Source: Balanoglossus misakiensis (taxonomy: Eukaryota; Hemichordata). Taken from it: DNA of 64,000 nucleotides. Below, one piece after another: positions 11,501-26,500 of the stretch (position 1 is the stretch's first letter; each line of letters begins with the position of its first letter). The stretch lies in NCBI GenBank assembly GCA_040954595.2, contig CM082581.2, forward strand, positions 13,764,001 to 13,828,000, read 5' to 3'. The translations under genes were made by a program, and so were the position numbers. Under the pieces are notes generated by a model. That model searched no databases. It saw only the letters and a list, made by a program, of their open reading frames with translations, and was not told the origin of the DNA.

Positions 11501-14500
11501 TTTAAAAATTGTTTTCAGGTTGGGACTTGAATGCGTTTGTAAACAATAAAAATGTTTTGAAGACACACTTGGTAGGGACATATTACAGTTAAATACTAAA
11601 ATACCAAAAATCAGCCATGTTGTAACTTTGAACTTGACATACAACTACAACAGTCAGTTGCAACAATTGTACATGTAGCAAACCAGGTGGGTGGTCCCTG
11701 AACCAAAACCGCATTGTCTCTGCTCAAGCAAAATATTTAAATTGTCAAATAGTTAGAATGGTTAGTGGTTACTTAAGTGGGTAACTTTTGCTTGGATACT
11801 TTGCGATAACCCTGGCAACCCAGTAGCTCTGTCATATCTTCAACTTCTGGTGGAGATCGCTTGTCAACAGATTCATAGGTTATTTTGCTGGCTGTTTCAG
11901 TTATTACGGTAGCTTATTTTATCTTCTCATATTGACATATTTATCACACTTACAAGCCTAATAACAACCTATCTTTATAGTTTGTGTTGATGTGAAGGAC
12001 TCCCACATTGAGAGTTCAATATGACCGTGATTTGCTTCTGTGAATATATCATGCAGTCATATTACTTTGCTGCTAAGACTGAAGCTCTGTATTGTACGTA
12101 CATATGTACATATCAACAAAACGTTGTACATCACAATCAACATTTTCTAATCAGTTTCTTGAAATATGTACTTTCTCCAAGCCAATAGAATTGAATGTGA
12201 AATTTCAACTACCGAGTATGTCCAGTGGCATATAGTTTAAGTAGAGCTCCTTTAAAGTAGGAAATGTCATCAGATGTTTATTGAATACAAAGTACAACGG
12301 CATCAAATGGAAGTGATAGAGTGACATTTGAAACAAACTGAACCCTTGTACAGAGTCATCTCAGAAACAGAGTCTGTGGAGACCGGGGGACTTGGAGAAA
12401 TGTTTTATCTTCTTTTCTCAAGATGAACCGTTGAGAGTAATTTTGAGATATAGACTAACATTTCACCAGTCTCATCCAACATTCATTGCCCATTTTTGGA
12501 AATCCTCAAGTCCCAAAAGCCAACTCTCGATCTAACACCAGTCAGGGAGCTCTTCCCTCTTCTGAGAGTGTCAAATATACTGCATAATCATTGGATTCTC
12601 AGGTCTGAGTGTACAGTAGCATACAGCTTTATTTCAGATAGTGTTACAAACCTCAGATCACTTTGCTGATTATGCAACCCTGAGGTCAGCTCCATGCAAA
12701 TGACAACAAACAGACTCAGTGGTGTCTTGTGGAGAATTGTCACTGGCATGTCCAGTTGTTAGGTCATTCTTGCAAATATCCCCCTTCACCGAAGATCAAA
12801 ACAAATGTGATAGTTCTTTTACAAACAAAATCAACCCACCTGTTTGCTCAAAGGAAGCAACATTTTTTGATGACCCTCCCAAGTCTTGTTACAGTAATGG
12901 AACAGTGACACGTACTATCTCAGCAAAGATTGGGATGGATTCTCAGCCACTTCCTTAGATGAACTTTCGATAAACGTGAATTCTTTTCGTTCCTTTGCCT
13001 TTGCTTTGTGTCTGATGAGATCATTGTGTCATTATCACTGACCAGCGTGTGACCCCCAGAGAGTACATCCAGAGGTCATCCTCATTCTAAGTGCATGTAC
13101 TTGCACATGTACTGGAATGGGAGAGATGTGTACATCAATCACAGAGACGCAGTGGCACACACACATAGTGAGGCTGATTAGTACAGGCAACAGACATCCA
13201 AGGACAGACGTATAAATGGTAATTTTCCGCACTTGAAGTGAAGATCAAAGAAGAGCCAGATCAAAGCAAGACAAAACCAGAACCAAATTCAAAGAAACAC
13301 TGGCAACAGTGATAGTTACGAGACATTAGAAAGTCAAAGTAGCCAATAACAGTCTGTAATTTGAAAGGAATCGGGCCATAAACTGTGAACCCCTATTCAC
13401 CAGATGGGCTGTAAAACTATGTTTACTTTGCAGTGTAATAGATGCTTCAGGCCAGGCTATTGATTTATGGCACTTGGCAAAAGACACCAATAAACCTCAC
13501 TGCAAATTGGCACTGACCTTGGCCTGTGCATTACATCCCTGGATATTTGACCTTTTCAGGGTCGCCTCCTTTTTGAGAGCCTGGAGAGTCGTATTAGAGG
13601 GCAGTGTGACATACATGATGCCAGGATTGGCTCAGTTTGAGAGCCTCATCTTACAGACCCAAACCAAAGTTAACCACTTGGTTCTCATGGAGCTTGACTC
13701 CTCTTATCTGTGATCCTCACTTCTAAGCTTCTTAGCTCTTCCCCCGTCCCTACCTCCCTACCGTGGAAGTAAAAAACCATAATACAATGCAAGAAATAAT
13801 ACCAACCCATCTCTACATCAGATTTAGCACCTCATGAATCAAACATATGCAGGTTTTTCTTGCCTGATAGAGGACACTGGCGGGGGAGTAATGTAGAAAT
13901 CCTGAAATTCAGGACAGACCGAGAGGACATCATCTTTCTGTGATGGATGTCTGTGTACAATAGGGCTCACTTTACATAACTCAGGCTTGTACACAAATAT
14001 TACCTCCCAGAGTCGGATGGTGCTTTCGAGAATGCTTTATATTATCAAGAGTCTGTCTAGACAGTTATGATTCTATAACCTTCATTTGGAAGGTTTTTTA
14101 ATCCTTCTTACTACCTAATCTCTGTTTACAGAAGTACTCGTCAGATAGTTCGGACACCCCAAACAATAGTCGAAGGTTGTTGAGCGTTCTGAAATGTCGG
14201 AATTTTGTTCACAAGATGCGCGTCCAGAGCTTCTAGCATGGCGGGCATATGAGGTTTCTTGAAAGTGATGAATATTATGAACAAGCCTTCATCTCAGTTG
14301 TAGCACATCTTTCATGTTTTCTTCCGTTGAGGGTCAATTTCTTCTTGTTATTGAAAATAAACTATTTCTCAGAGATACAGAAATTCTTACCAAGTAAACT
14401 GACAGGCATGCACACACATACATGTGTGTACATGTATATACTCGTGTGTGATGTGTGCACAACACATGCACACACCAAAAGTTCCGATTCTGATAAAAAA

Positions 14501-17500
14501 GGCTGTATCTCTTAGTAATGACGTACAGGAGGATGATTACAAGATGCAAGTCTTGACACCACATCCAAGCAGTGGTAGACTTTGCTTTAGGTAACATTTC
14601 TTATCTTCTTGGGTTCATTTACATAAAAGATATCGGAGTGGAGTGATTTGTAATTAGAATTTTGGCTGTGCAATTAAGTGGAAAATGTGTCAAACTGGCA
14701 ATTTGGAGTTACTTAGATACCAAACACCAGTATCCAACTATTTTGACCCCAGTACCTGATAACATGGTTTCTGTACAGGTACCTTGCCCTTGGGGGAACA
14801 TTGTAAACATCTATTCTCAAATCATAAACTTTCATACAAAACTTATTGTTTCCCTCATTTTCGCTCTTTGATATTAATAGTAATTCTATCAGTGATGTTG
14901 ACTTGGAGTCTGCTGGTATAGAATTGCTCTGATACAGCAGTCGGCACACTTTGATAGCATGATTAGCCGACAACCCAACAGTAATAGACTACAGTTTGGA
15001 CATTTTGAGATTAGCGTACCTGCTAATAACATTGTATTTGGTGCAAGATTGATCCTTGATATTGATAGAGCTGTCTGTGTTATAAGTTGAAAGGTATTAG
15101 ATGATTCAACAGTAACTGGACATGTGCTACCTTGAACATCTGATTGGAAAAAAGATATTGTTTATTAATAGGGGTTTCTAAATGTACCTTATTAGTTTCG
15201 AATCTGTATACCTTGTTTCCAAGTAACTTGTGTCTATTTTGTAACCCAGGTCCATTCTCAAAGACATCATATTGCGTGGTGACCCTTTTAATTTAAAACT
15301 CAATTACATGTAAAATTAACTTTTGGCTGTGATTTCCAGAATTTCTTGTTCAGGTGAAGTTTTCAAAAATCTACTTGGTAAAGGGTCCTTGACAGGGTTT
15401 AACCTCAATTATCATTAAATGCGGTGGGTCCTTTGCTGAGCGTGGGCTACAATCAGGACAGATATGGTAAGCAGAATACTAAGACATTTTATCATGTTAG
15501 AACAAGAAACTGTAGTGGTTTCACAAAACAGAAATGCTTTTGAAAATGTCTGCTAGTATTGTTGCCAGCCATGATGGGTTGAAAAGTGCTATAAACTGAC
15601 ATATCCCGACCTCAAAGACAAAAGACCAGTGATGTCATCAATTCCTGTAGACAAAAGATTGGTGATGTCACCATTTCCTGTTTAGGTAGACAGACACAAG
15701 GTTCAGTGAAGTCAATGGCCAGTTGAATGTGAGCACGCATGCACCTTAAATTGTACAGTTTTTCAGAATTCTTTAAAAAAGTTGAGACTCAATCAGCATA
15801 TAATCTCTATTGTAGCAGTTAGACTCATGCAGGTATCTTGTTTGCTAATCATTGAATCATAGTTAACCTTTTGATTTAGTTTTTTAATCATTGTAAATAA
15901 AATTTGTCAAATGTCCTTGTGAATGTTACATTGTTCAAACAAGATGTGCACCTACTTTTGATAAGATTTGTCGTGTCCTCTCTACAACGGAAACAGAACT
16001 GATGAACAATGCATTTGGGTAAATAGAATTTGAAGTCTTGTTGAACCTGTAATTTACACACTGTTTCATTAGCTGGTGTGAAGCGTGAGATTTGAATGTG
16101 ACGTTCTGTGGTAGTTGGACAGATGTAGACTCAAGCAGCAGCAGAACAAGAACAGCAAAGATCCAGTGAAGGTCTGTCTCTGGTTGGCTGTATACTGTAT
16201 GATATACACATCCACATTGCAAAGTAAAAAATAAAAATAGATAAAAATCAGCTTATCAATGATAATACCCATAAACCTGTCTCAGCTAATTGATTTTAAG
16301 TGTCAAGGAGTATTTCCTTTGATGGATTGATAAGGTATATTGATTAAGATTAAGATGGTTGATGCATTAACACAATTTCCCTTTAGTCATGATGACCACA
16401 CACTGACAAAAAGTGTCTTTCAGTTGTGAGGGAATAAGGTATACATGTACATGTAGTAGGTTTCTGCTACTGTACGTACATACCAGTAAACAGTTAAACA
16501 AATTTCCTCGTTCTGATACTAGTATACATGTACACCAAACTGAGCATATTCTGATGCCGAGTTTTAAATGATGAAGACGTCCTGCTAAAGACTGTGAAGT
16601 TGATCACCCCGATTTCAGATTCAGATCTAAATCTAAATCTGCCGGGCGATGATTGATGTGAGGGAATATTCTCCGCATAAGTCAGCGTGGGGTGGTCATT
16701 GCACGGTTACCTCAAACCAGCTTGGAACACTTAAATGTGATTTATACATCATAACTATGTGTAATTTCTTTGCCACAAGAACATATTTATTGCCCAGACA
16801 TATACACTCCGTGTGTGCGTGTACGTACCTTGTTCTAGAACAACAATGGGTGGTACCTGATGACACAGAATGTGAAATAGACTGACGCTGTGTTTGATAT
16901 TACAGTACAACTATAACAACTCTTCTCCCGTGGCTATATACATGTAGACATAATCTGTCTTAATTTTCTCTCTGGATACGCAGCACTGGTCCAACAGGGA
17001 CCAGCACTGGTCCAACAGGGGCCAGCTCTGGTCTAACAGTGACTGATGTCAAATATAACTGTTCTTTATCAATATAACTGAAAGATTTGCCTAATCTTTG
17101 ACAGTAGCGTTTATACACAGTTGATCCACAATGCAAATTACAGACACTGACCTACTGGGAAAAATGTGTAAAATGTGGACCGTACAGACCAAGTATATTA
17201 ACTGCCTGAGAAGATTATTTAGCTATGGCCAGGTCCCAGATGCATGTAAAATGATCAGGGTTTGTGGAATCAATCTCGATTATGTAACTTTGCTAAGGAC
17301 AGAGTAATAGTGTTTGCTCTCCATTGCTGTTACCATGGTGACGTGTGTACCGAAGTACTGCATGTCAGACTTGTGCACACATCTTTAGCAGTGGGCAGGG
17401 GATTTCCTTCAAGGTGGTGATGAATTTACCGACCAATACTTGGTGTGGGGCTTTAATACAAATCACACTCTCTGTGTACAAATACATGTCTCTCTTCTGC

Positions 17501-20500
17501 AGTGCTGTTTATAACTTGCACAGTATTTTCACTTTTTAACTGACAGTTTGTTATTGGAAAAGTTTATGATAGTAAGCATTGATGATTGATCCCATTTTTC
17601 ATAACAATTGTTCTACACATCAAATTGGTCTGGCAGTAGAACTGATGTGCATAGTGCAATGTGCATCTTAGTATATATCAAGTCTAGGTTTGGTCAGACA
17701 TATGGTATATGCTTGTACTGCACATGTTTATGATGGGGCAAAAGGATCAGAGATTTATATTATATAATATATTTGAAGGAATTCTCAAACAATCGAAATT
17801 TCTCAGTACAATTTCTTTCCTCTTGTTTATTGCTTCTGGTAGGCGAGATCCTTGCTTTCTCACTGACTGACTTCTGACCCAAAAATGTTGAGATTTATTC
17901 ACTATGTTGGAATATATCAAATGCTAGATGACTGTAATGGTCATAGATGTGTACCAGTTGGCAAAACATCGGGAGTGTTTGTAGTGACACAAAGATGGCA
18001 TCCGTTTATATCAGTCACCGTTTCCAGTTATGCATTCTTTTTGAATGCACCGTAACTCAAACACTAGTTGAAAAGCGTTTGACCCAAAAGACGTGTGTTG
18101 TAATTGTGCTGTTATGTTAGAGTCTTTGAAAGTTAAAAGCTTCCCCCTCCAGCAGTAAAGCTGAAGTTAGTAGCCTTTTAACAGTGTTGTAGGGGATCTA
18201 AGTGATTCTCATACACTGTGACACCAATAACCTGTTGGCCCTTGCCTAACCTGCAAGAAACCAGCATGCATGTATTTAGTTTAAAGTGAGGGAGGGGGGG
18301 GGGGTGTAGAAAGAGACAAATCATTGTGGAGAATGTCGTTTTATCATCAGCTCAGCAACAGATTCCATTGAGATCATCAACTGATGCAGTGTGAAGCTCT
18401 TGAAAAGTCATTTTGGGTTTGGTACCATTTGGCCGAGTGAAGTGGGAAAAAAGACACACTAAAACCCGAATGAGGTAAATATACGATCATTGTGGTCCAT
18501 CAGACGGAACTTTACAAGAACTTAACAAGAGGGAGAGAGATGGTGCACCAGACAAAGCAGACAGTGTTTGTTCAAAACCCAGTGTTCATGGAAAATGGTG
18601 TCTGCTGCTATGATTGCTCTACAGGTAGGGATCTGGCAGAGCCCGCCTCTCAATGTTGAATTGGTGCCATCGGTGATAAAACAGTGATAAAAACTTGTCA
18701 AGTATTGGGCATTAATTAATATAAATGACTACGAATGTGATTTCTTTGATTTGGCAAAAGCCGTCGTTTCACACAAACACGGGGCATTATTGCTGGTTGT
18801 ACCTGGGGGGTGGTTATGTTGTATCAGGGCACATGACGCAGTTCCAAGAGACGTGACAACATGGGTATGCACCCAGCATGTATCGCATTGTACCATCATA
18901 TCACATACACTTTTGTCGGTCAGTAGGTTAAAGGGACAACTGGCTGTATTTTGACAGTCTTGTACGATGTTTATTTCATCAGAATCTGTTTATTTACCTT
19001 AGTCTCTCACAGCATTTGTAACAGCACAAATAACATGACATAGATAGAGGTACTGAAGATGGTGGCTTTGTCCCTTTAATGGCAGATTCTGTCCGTGTTA
19101 CCCATAGTTCTCCCCGAGGCTTCTGTGTTTAATACTAGTACATGTACTCAAAAATTGCCTGTTCAACAAATCACATTATTTGTCAGAGAAGCACAGACAG
19201 AAAATGTTATAAACGGACCGATGAGTTCTTTATTGGAATTCAAACAACATGGGGTGTAGGGTTTGGGTTGATGTATACTTCAGTGAAAAATAAGTTGGCT
19301 GAGACTTGCGGGTTATAGACTAAATTGCACAGGTTTACAGGTGCTTATGCATGATATCAAACCATAGAACATTAGTACATATATAGATTTCGTCGAAAGG
19401 TTTGAATGTGCATCCGTTACAAGGATCTGATAGCTTAGAGTTCACCTAGCTACACTGCTATGTAATAAGAATATAAATAAGGAGATAGTAGGCTACCTGT
19501 GCAATGTAAACATTACATTGATAAGTGTGGTATTTTCAAATTGGTGTGTCTGCCAGGACATGTACTATTGCAGATAGTATCTGTTATTTTGTACAACTCT
19601 GAAATATAGTGAATACAAGGTCCCGGTATGACACCTATGTTTGATGTCGGAGCGCCGATTTCAAAGAGTCAGCAACTAGACTTGGTCTGGGCTGGTGAAT
19701 AAAAAGTAAAGTTGGTTGCTCTCAGGACTGTGCCATGTTCAACCCCTCACCCGCAAACAGTTGCACATAGATGATCAATGCACAAGATAAAACTGAAATC
19801 ACAGAAAAGCTTGAGTCAGCAAATTTTGTGCCTCACTTGTAGAGACAGCGAGCTCAAAATATTTGAAGTTAATATCTAAAGCACGACTTTACCATTGAAT
19901 TTAAAAAGATAAACACAGTGATAAAATCTCACGTGGAAATTTGTCAGTTTCCGTGATAAATATTCCCACTATCACTTGAAAAGTTCAGTCAGTTCCCAAC
20001 ACTAGTGGAATTTGTGAGACTGTAGTTTACTGAGAGAAGGTGATACGTCCACTGATGAGCTCAAAGTACCTGAATTTGGTGCCAGTATTTATCTGTAATG
20101 ATAAAAGGAAATGCTGTGTCTACAACTTATCTTGTTCATGAACTATAATGTTGCAACAAGCAAAAAGGTCGTTGAATGCTCTGACCTTTGCCAAGATAAC
20201 AACATTGATGATTCTCTCTCAAATGGGATAAATTGTCTGTAATGTGGAGAAAGAGGTATTTTCAGTAAATTGTTGATCATAAAATTAAGATTTTATCTGA
20301 TATGTGTATTGATCTGGTGGTCTTAAGGATTCTTATCTGTGCGGCGATGATATACAATATAGATGTCTGTCTAAGCTCTTCATTTGAAATATGGCCATTT
20401 AAATAGTGCTGATGATGAAATATTCAAAATATGAAATATGGTGTCTAGATAAATACATGTATGTGATGAATGAATGATGTTGTTCCATTGATAAAAGATC

Positions 20501-23500
20501 ATTAAATATGAATTATTTAATGCCTGTGTGTTTGGTCAAACCAGTGTGTTTAAATATAGAACACTGGACGCAGTTTTTGTTAGGCGCATATACTACATGT
20601 AGAGATACATGTATTGTGGAAGAGGCTATTACCTGTTAATTGACAAATGTTACTATTTTGTTGAGAAAACACCAAAAAGGGCTATATTTTGTAATCAAAC
20701 CAACTCATATAGCTGTGTATTATGAATACAATGCACAAAAGACAATTGTTTACATGTGAACGTTAAAACAGATTCTTACTCTTGAAAGTAAACCCTTGTT
20801 TGTGTGAACTGGCATAGTGGTGATAACTAGGATGATAGTTCAAGCATATATGATGGTCGTGACTGTCTGGTGTTACCAACAGGTGGCAATTTTGACCAAA
20901 CAGTCTAACATTTTCAACTGGTAACAGCAATCAAGTACATGTATAGATTTCGTCGAAAGGTTTGAATATGCATCCGTTACCCCAATTGCAAACATAAAAT
21001 AATGTGATTGTGTTCAAAATGGAATCTTGAACTGTACAGGCAAATAGCAAACTACCTGTTGTGAGATCAGATGAACATCTTGTGATGAAATGCCAGTGCC
21101 CTGGTCAGTTTCTTGACAGACAGAGATATGAACAAGATTATGGAGCAATCCAGTCCTTGACATAATTCAAACACTGTTTGTATAAGTCTAATGACATGTC
21201 AGCCAGCAGTGAGTAGGTGAAGGCAATAAAACTAAATATCAGTCGTACTTGGCTTGGCCCTGGGCCATCACTACATCCAAGTTATTGGTCAATGTCTAAT
21301 TGCAGCATCAGATTTATAGCAAATGTGTTTGTTTTTAGTCCCCATGGATGTAGTCCTGGGGGGAGGGCAAAAGGGGGAGTTGAATTGGGCCCTAATTCTG
21401 TCCGTGCGTCTTTGCATCGTCTGCCTGTCTGGAGCAATTACTCAAACATGCTTTTGTTCAAACCTGGCACAAAAACAGTCTAGCAAGATGTAATGATGAA
21501 ATTTTGCCAAATCTTATCAGAGTGTTAACCTCTGTTATTATCATCGGATCAGGTAATCCAGACACATTTGTATCCTGTTACTGGTTATCATAGAAAATAC
21601 CAAATGATTGCTGGTAATTAGTCTAGCTGATTTGCCCCCATTTAAATAAATCACAGTGACCGTCCATGTGATATGTGTTACAAACGTTGTAGATCTGTCT
21701 TATTTTACACATGATTTGTCAATATTCTTAATTGATCAGTTGTGATAGAAGCCGCGGTGAACATAGCCACCAAATTGCCACCAAACGGTATTTTTATGCC
21801 AATCCAAAAGTGGGTGGCATGCTGTAAATTTGATTGACAGGTTGATTTTATAAATATTCATAAAAATTTATGACATGGTCAATTTGATTGAACAAGCTTA
21901 CTATAGATCAAGAGTTATTGAAAAATATAAATATTTGATAGTCCGTGAATATTTATTCTGATCTAAATTGACCGTAAACTAAGTGAAGTTGATCTTCGCG
22001 CACACGCTTAAATGACTTCTATGGTATTTTGACCACCCCTGTTTAGTCCATGGAGAGACCATGGTTTAGTCTAACACTATTACTTTCAATGGTACGGTGG
22101 AGTCCATTTATTGCAAAGCAGGGGTGACAAGGTTACCACATAGTACCACTTCAATCTAGATTATACGTACTGTGGCATTGTAGCGGTATAGTCCGTGCAT
22201 TACGTAGTGCGTGTGGTGGACGTTCAATTATGCAGAATGTGGTGTCGTGTTCGTAGATTGGTTGATATACAGTAGGATATGGGAGGCACTTAAGATTGGA
22301 ATCATTCATAAATCTATAATCAGTGTTGATGTATGGAGAGATTAATTCGGTGACTTGTACTTTGTGGTACCAGTTAGATCAGCTGTTACAGTAATGTTTA
22401 TTGTGGGTCTTTCAACCTGACAACTTCTCAAATATAGCCTGCCATGTATTCTCAATGCGAATGACTAATACTGCCCAATCCACACCCAAATTTTCAATGT
22501 ATCACAGTGATCTACTGTAACATGTACCTTGACTGCCAACTTCTTGCATATGTGTTGGCATGGTTTGCAGGCATAAGTACGAATGAAAACGGTTGGGTTA
22601 TAACAAGTTTCAAATGCATTCTGAAAATTTATATCAAGACGCGATTTATATACCCCCGTTTGGGGCCGTGTTAATACATGTATGTGTACATGTGAGTGAT
22701 AATGAAATTTTTGACACTTTTCCAAAGAATTCAGTGATTACTCTCTGTAAAATGAAATAGTTTTGTTGTATAGATATTGCCATCACACTTTCAATATAAG
22801 AAGTAATTCTTATGTTGCAACAAATTAACCATATTTGTCGCTAACCTTAGAGCATGTCAGTCGGGGCCTATTCAGATCAGCTGGTCTGATTTATAAGTTT
22901 GTGTGCCACTTAAATGTGTCAGCTACTCTTACAGTTCTATTGAAATTTTGATCCTGTTTGTGCATTCAGATGTCAGATGATCAAATACATAAATTCAATT
23001 GTATTTGAGGCTGCTATATACTCCTACATGTGGTTGAAGAGTGTCCATGCATGCACACAATTGTGGTACCCAAGGACATTTTGGAGACAGTCATTTTATC
23101 AGGATTTCAATTTGAATATCGATGAACTGATGTAATAGGGAAAAGCAACATTGTAAGTGTCATGCCAAAAAGCTACGAACTCAACCTCCCTCCCATCATT
23201 ATGATGGGGTTATCCCATCTCTGAAACCAGGAACATAAACTGAATTCCTCTTTTAGCACTCTGAACAAGGTTTATGACCTACCCCCTCCCCATGTTATGA
23301 CTAGGTTTAAGGCTTACCCCTCCCTACGTTCTGACCAGGATTATAATGGTACCCCTTGTAGTATGAGATGAGTAATGACCTAACCCCTCCTTGTGTTATG
23401 TCTAGGGTTAAGACTTACACCCTCTTGGTTGATACAGCTGGGGTTATGACCTGCCCCTCCCTGTGTTATGGCCATTTTGAATGGACATCTTCAATCATAA

Positions 23501-26500
23501 TAAAATGATTTTACCTTGATGTCCCAGACATCATGGGTGTGTGTGATCAGCACGTAACGGTCACCATGCTATACATCACTGAAAATGAAATACAGATTTG
23601 ACATCCTCATAATTTCTTAGGCTTTCCAAGCCTTGTATAATTCCTACTACTAGTCTTGGAATTAGGCCAGTATATAACCATATGAGTGTAATCATTTGAC
23701 CTCATTAATTTTAACACACATCAACACCCAGACACCCAACCCAACAACTATCCCAACCACTTTTATGTGGAACACATTTAGATTTCAGTCATCTGTTTCT
23801 TGTTGCCTGTACATCCATCACCTTGGTTACTTTATTTCCATGTACACATAAATATCCGACCAACCACGTGCGGTTTTCCACATTTTTACTGCAGGGTAAA
23901 CATTAAAGGCAAGATGAATGGGTTCTGGATACTCTCTAGTCGTAAATCGTGAGACATTTAACCGACTCTATTGTACAGCAGGGGATAGTTTCCTTCAGAA
24001 TTGTTATCACATCATTTCCCACATGGCTGTAGGGTCAGGACAAATGTTCTTTGTGATCTCTGCCGGTGTCATGCCCTTCCCAGCAGACCCAGCAGAACTT
24101 TCTTCCAAGTTCTACCAAGTTTTCCAAACACATTATTCCAAATTTACATGCAAAAGGTAGATTAAGTAGAGAAAATGATTCTGCCATTCCTGTAAAGTTG
24201 CTAGCAGCAACAGTGACAATCATTGAAGCTGTCTGTTTGCATTTGCCTTCAAAAAAATCAAACCAATGTCAATTTGGAAATTTTAGCACAGTATTTCATC
24301 AGTCACCCCATTTCAAGTTCCAGATTTCAAGAGAAAGTAATGATCAACTCTTTGGCATTTCCTTAGTAACAACCCCTCTACTGTCCTTGCAATGACATCA
24401 TAACAATAACATCACAGTGGTGACATCACTGCAGATATTTTACAACATAGTGTACTTTCTGTGTCACTGAATTGGCTGCAAGGGTAATCCTAAATTGTTT
24501 GAGTACGGGGCCGATGACCTGTGCAGGATATTGGTCCGTTCTTTACTACAAGTACTGGCATTTCTTCTTGTTTCCGTGAATAGTATTACATCTATGTGCC
24601 TTGACAGTGTTCCACATGACCTGTACTTTGGAGAATCTGTCTAATACATGAAAAACGGCATGAAAAATGACAGGATTTGATATTTCCCCCTCTCGTTTCA
24701 AAGACATTATCCTTTCATTGGGTGCAAGTACTCAGACCAACCCTGGACATTTGCTATGACGGAGAAAGTGCTACACGTAGCCATTTCCTCCCTGTGATGG
24801 TGTCAGTGGTCTCTTTGATAGCACTTGCTGACATAATTCTTGGATTGATTTTCAAGATGGCACATGTGCACACCAAGAAGTTGTCGTGGTAATCATTTCT
24901 ACGTAGACTCACTGCACTATTGGTGGAAAATTGTCATCACGCTTTACAGCGGCCAATCAGCGGGCCAGATACAGTTCCTTAGCAGACCAGGTTCCTGAGG
25001 GCGTACGACATTCAGTCATTCAGAACTAAACCATGGAGATACAATTAGAGTTAGATGCAATGAACACTTTTATCTAGAGGTCATCATACCCTGCTCCTCA
25101 CACCAATTATTCAGTTCTGGCCTTGGATGGCACCAAGGTTCAACTCACATTAGCCATCTTCAGTCCAGTGGTACATCGTGTATACAAATAACATTTACAT
25201 GGAAGCAGATAATACTGAAGAGCTCTTCACCAACTGAACAATAACACTGTTTGTTTTTTTCTTCCCCAGAGGATGTGATTTTTCTTTCGTGTTTACAGTG
25301 ATAGCCCAAATTTGACCCAAGGACAAGGTCACTGATTACCTTGAAAAAATGGAACAATGATGGGTCAAGGGTTGTTTAATGTGTAATGAATCACATGTCT
25401 AAGGCATTGGCAATGGTTCAGTGATGAGTGTGAAGAGGGAATATTGGTGAAGATTGGAAACTATAAATTATAATTGTTGTAACTATCAGATGTCTCACAC
25501 ATTGTTTCATATTGCCATCTCATGATCTGAAATCAGATTGCCAATCAAGGCACGTGATTCATTAATCTGACTGTGGTGACTGTACTATGGTTCTATAAAT
25601 AGATACCAAAAAAGCAGGTACATTTCAATTTTATTTTAAGCATTTTCAAACCACAGACAAGGAGTGTTCAGTATGCCCACAGCGTTCCACACATCACTAT
25701 AATTAAAACTCATTAAAATCCTAAGCATAATCAATAATAGACTCTTGATTTTCAAAATATTGCTGGTAGACCAGCTGGTATAATGATCCGGCTATACCAC
25801 AGAGAGTGGGCCAATTCCTAATAGATGAACTGTGGAAAACAAGACATCTGGAATATTCCTCTGCAGACTCCGTGAATTCATACTTATCTCAAACAGAGAT
25901 AGCCGTAACATGAATTCCACTAGGAATTGTAACAGTCCAAACTGTAAGTAACTTTATCTGTGATTTTTATATGTCCGATTTTCGATAGTTAATTGTTGAT
26001 TTCACAAAGTGGTTGTTTTGGTACATGGAAGACTCATGCACGAGTTTAAATATTGAAACTATTAACTGTAATAACTCTGACCATAGACCAGAAAACCAAC
26101 TATAAGAAAGCTTGTCTTACGACTTGAGAGTTAGACAAGCTTCTTGTGATTGGCTTGTTTGTCTAATCAACCAATCTCAACGCTGCTTTCATCGGTGTGT
26201 TAGAGTCAGGGAGAACACGAGAATTATCTACGGGTCACAGGTATACATGTGTAAGACATTTCCAACAAGGTGGATGTTTTTGATAAAATTGATGAGTTTG
26301 ACAGGGAGTACCTGTCCCACTTAAAAGTTGATATTAAATACGCATTTGTTGTCATATTACACAGCAAGACTGTCCGATGAAATTATAATCAAAATAAAAT
26401 TAGAAAAGATGACAATGACATAGTTCTAATTCATAATGATTTGACATGGTATATCTGCAATATCTGATAAATTAAAGTATTTTTGTGTATGCCATCTCAG

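Noticed and set aside
14405-14490. Hairpin-like CA/TG tract as a structured RNA
   Set aside because: Alternating CA and TG simple sequence pairs with itself trivially; no other evidence of an RNA gene.
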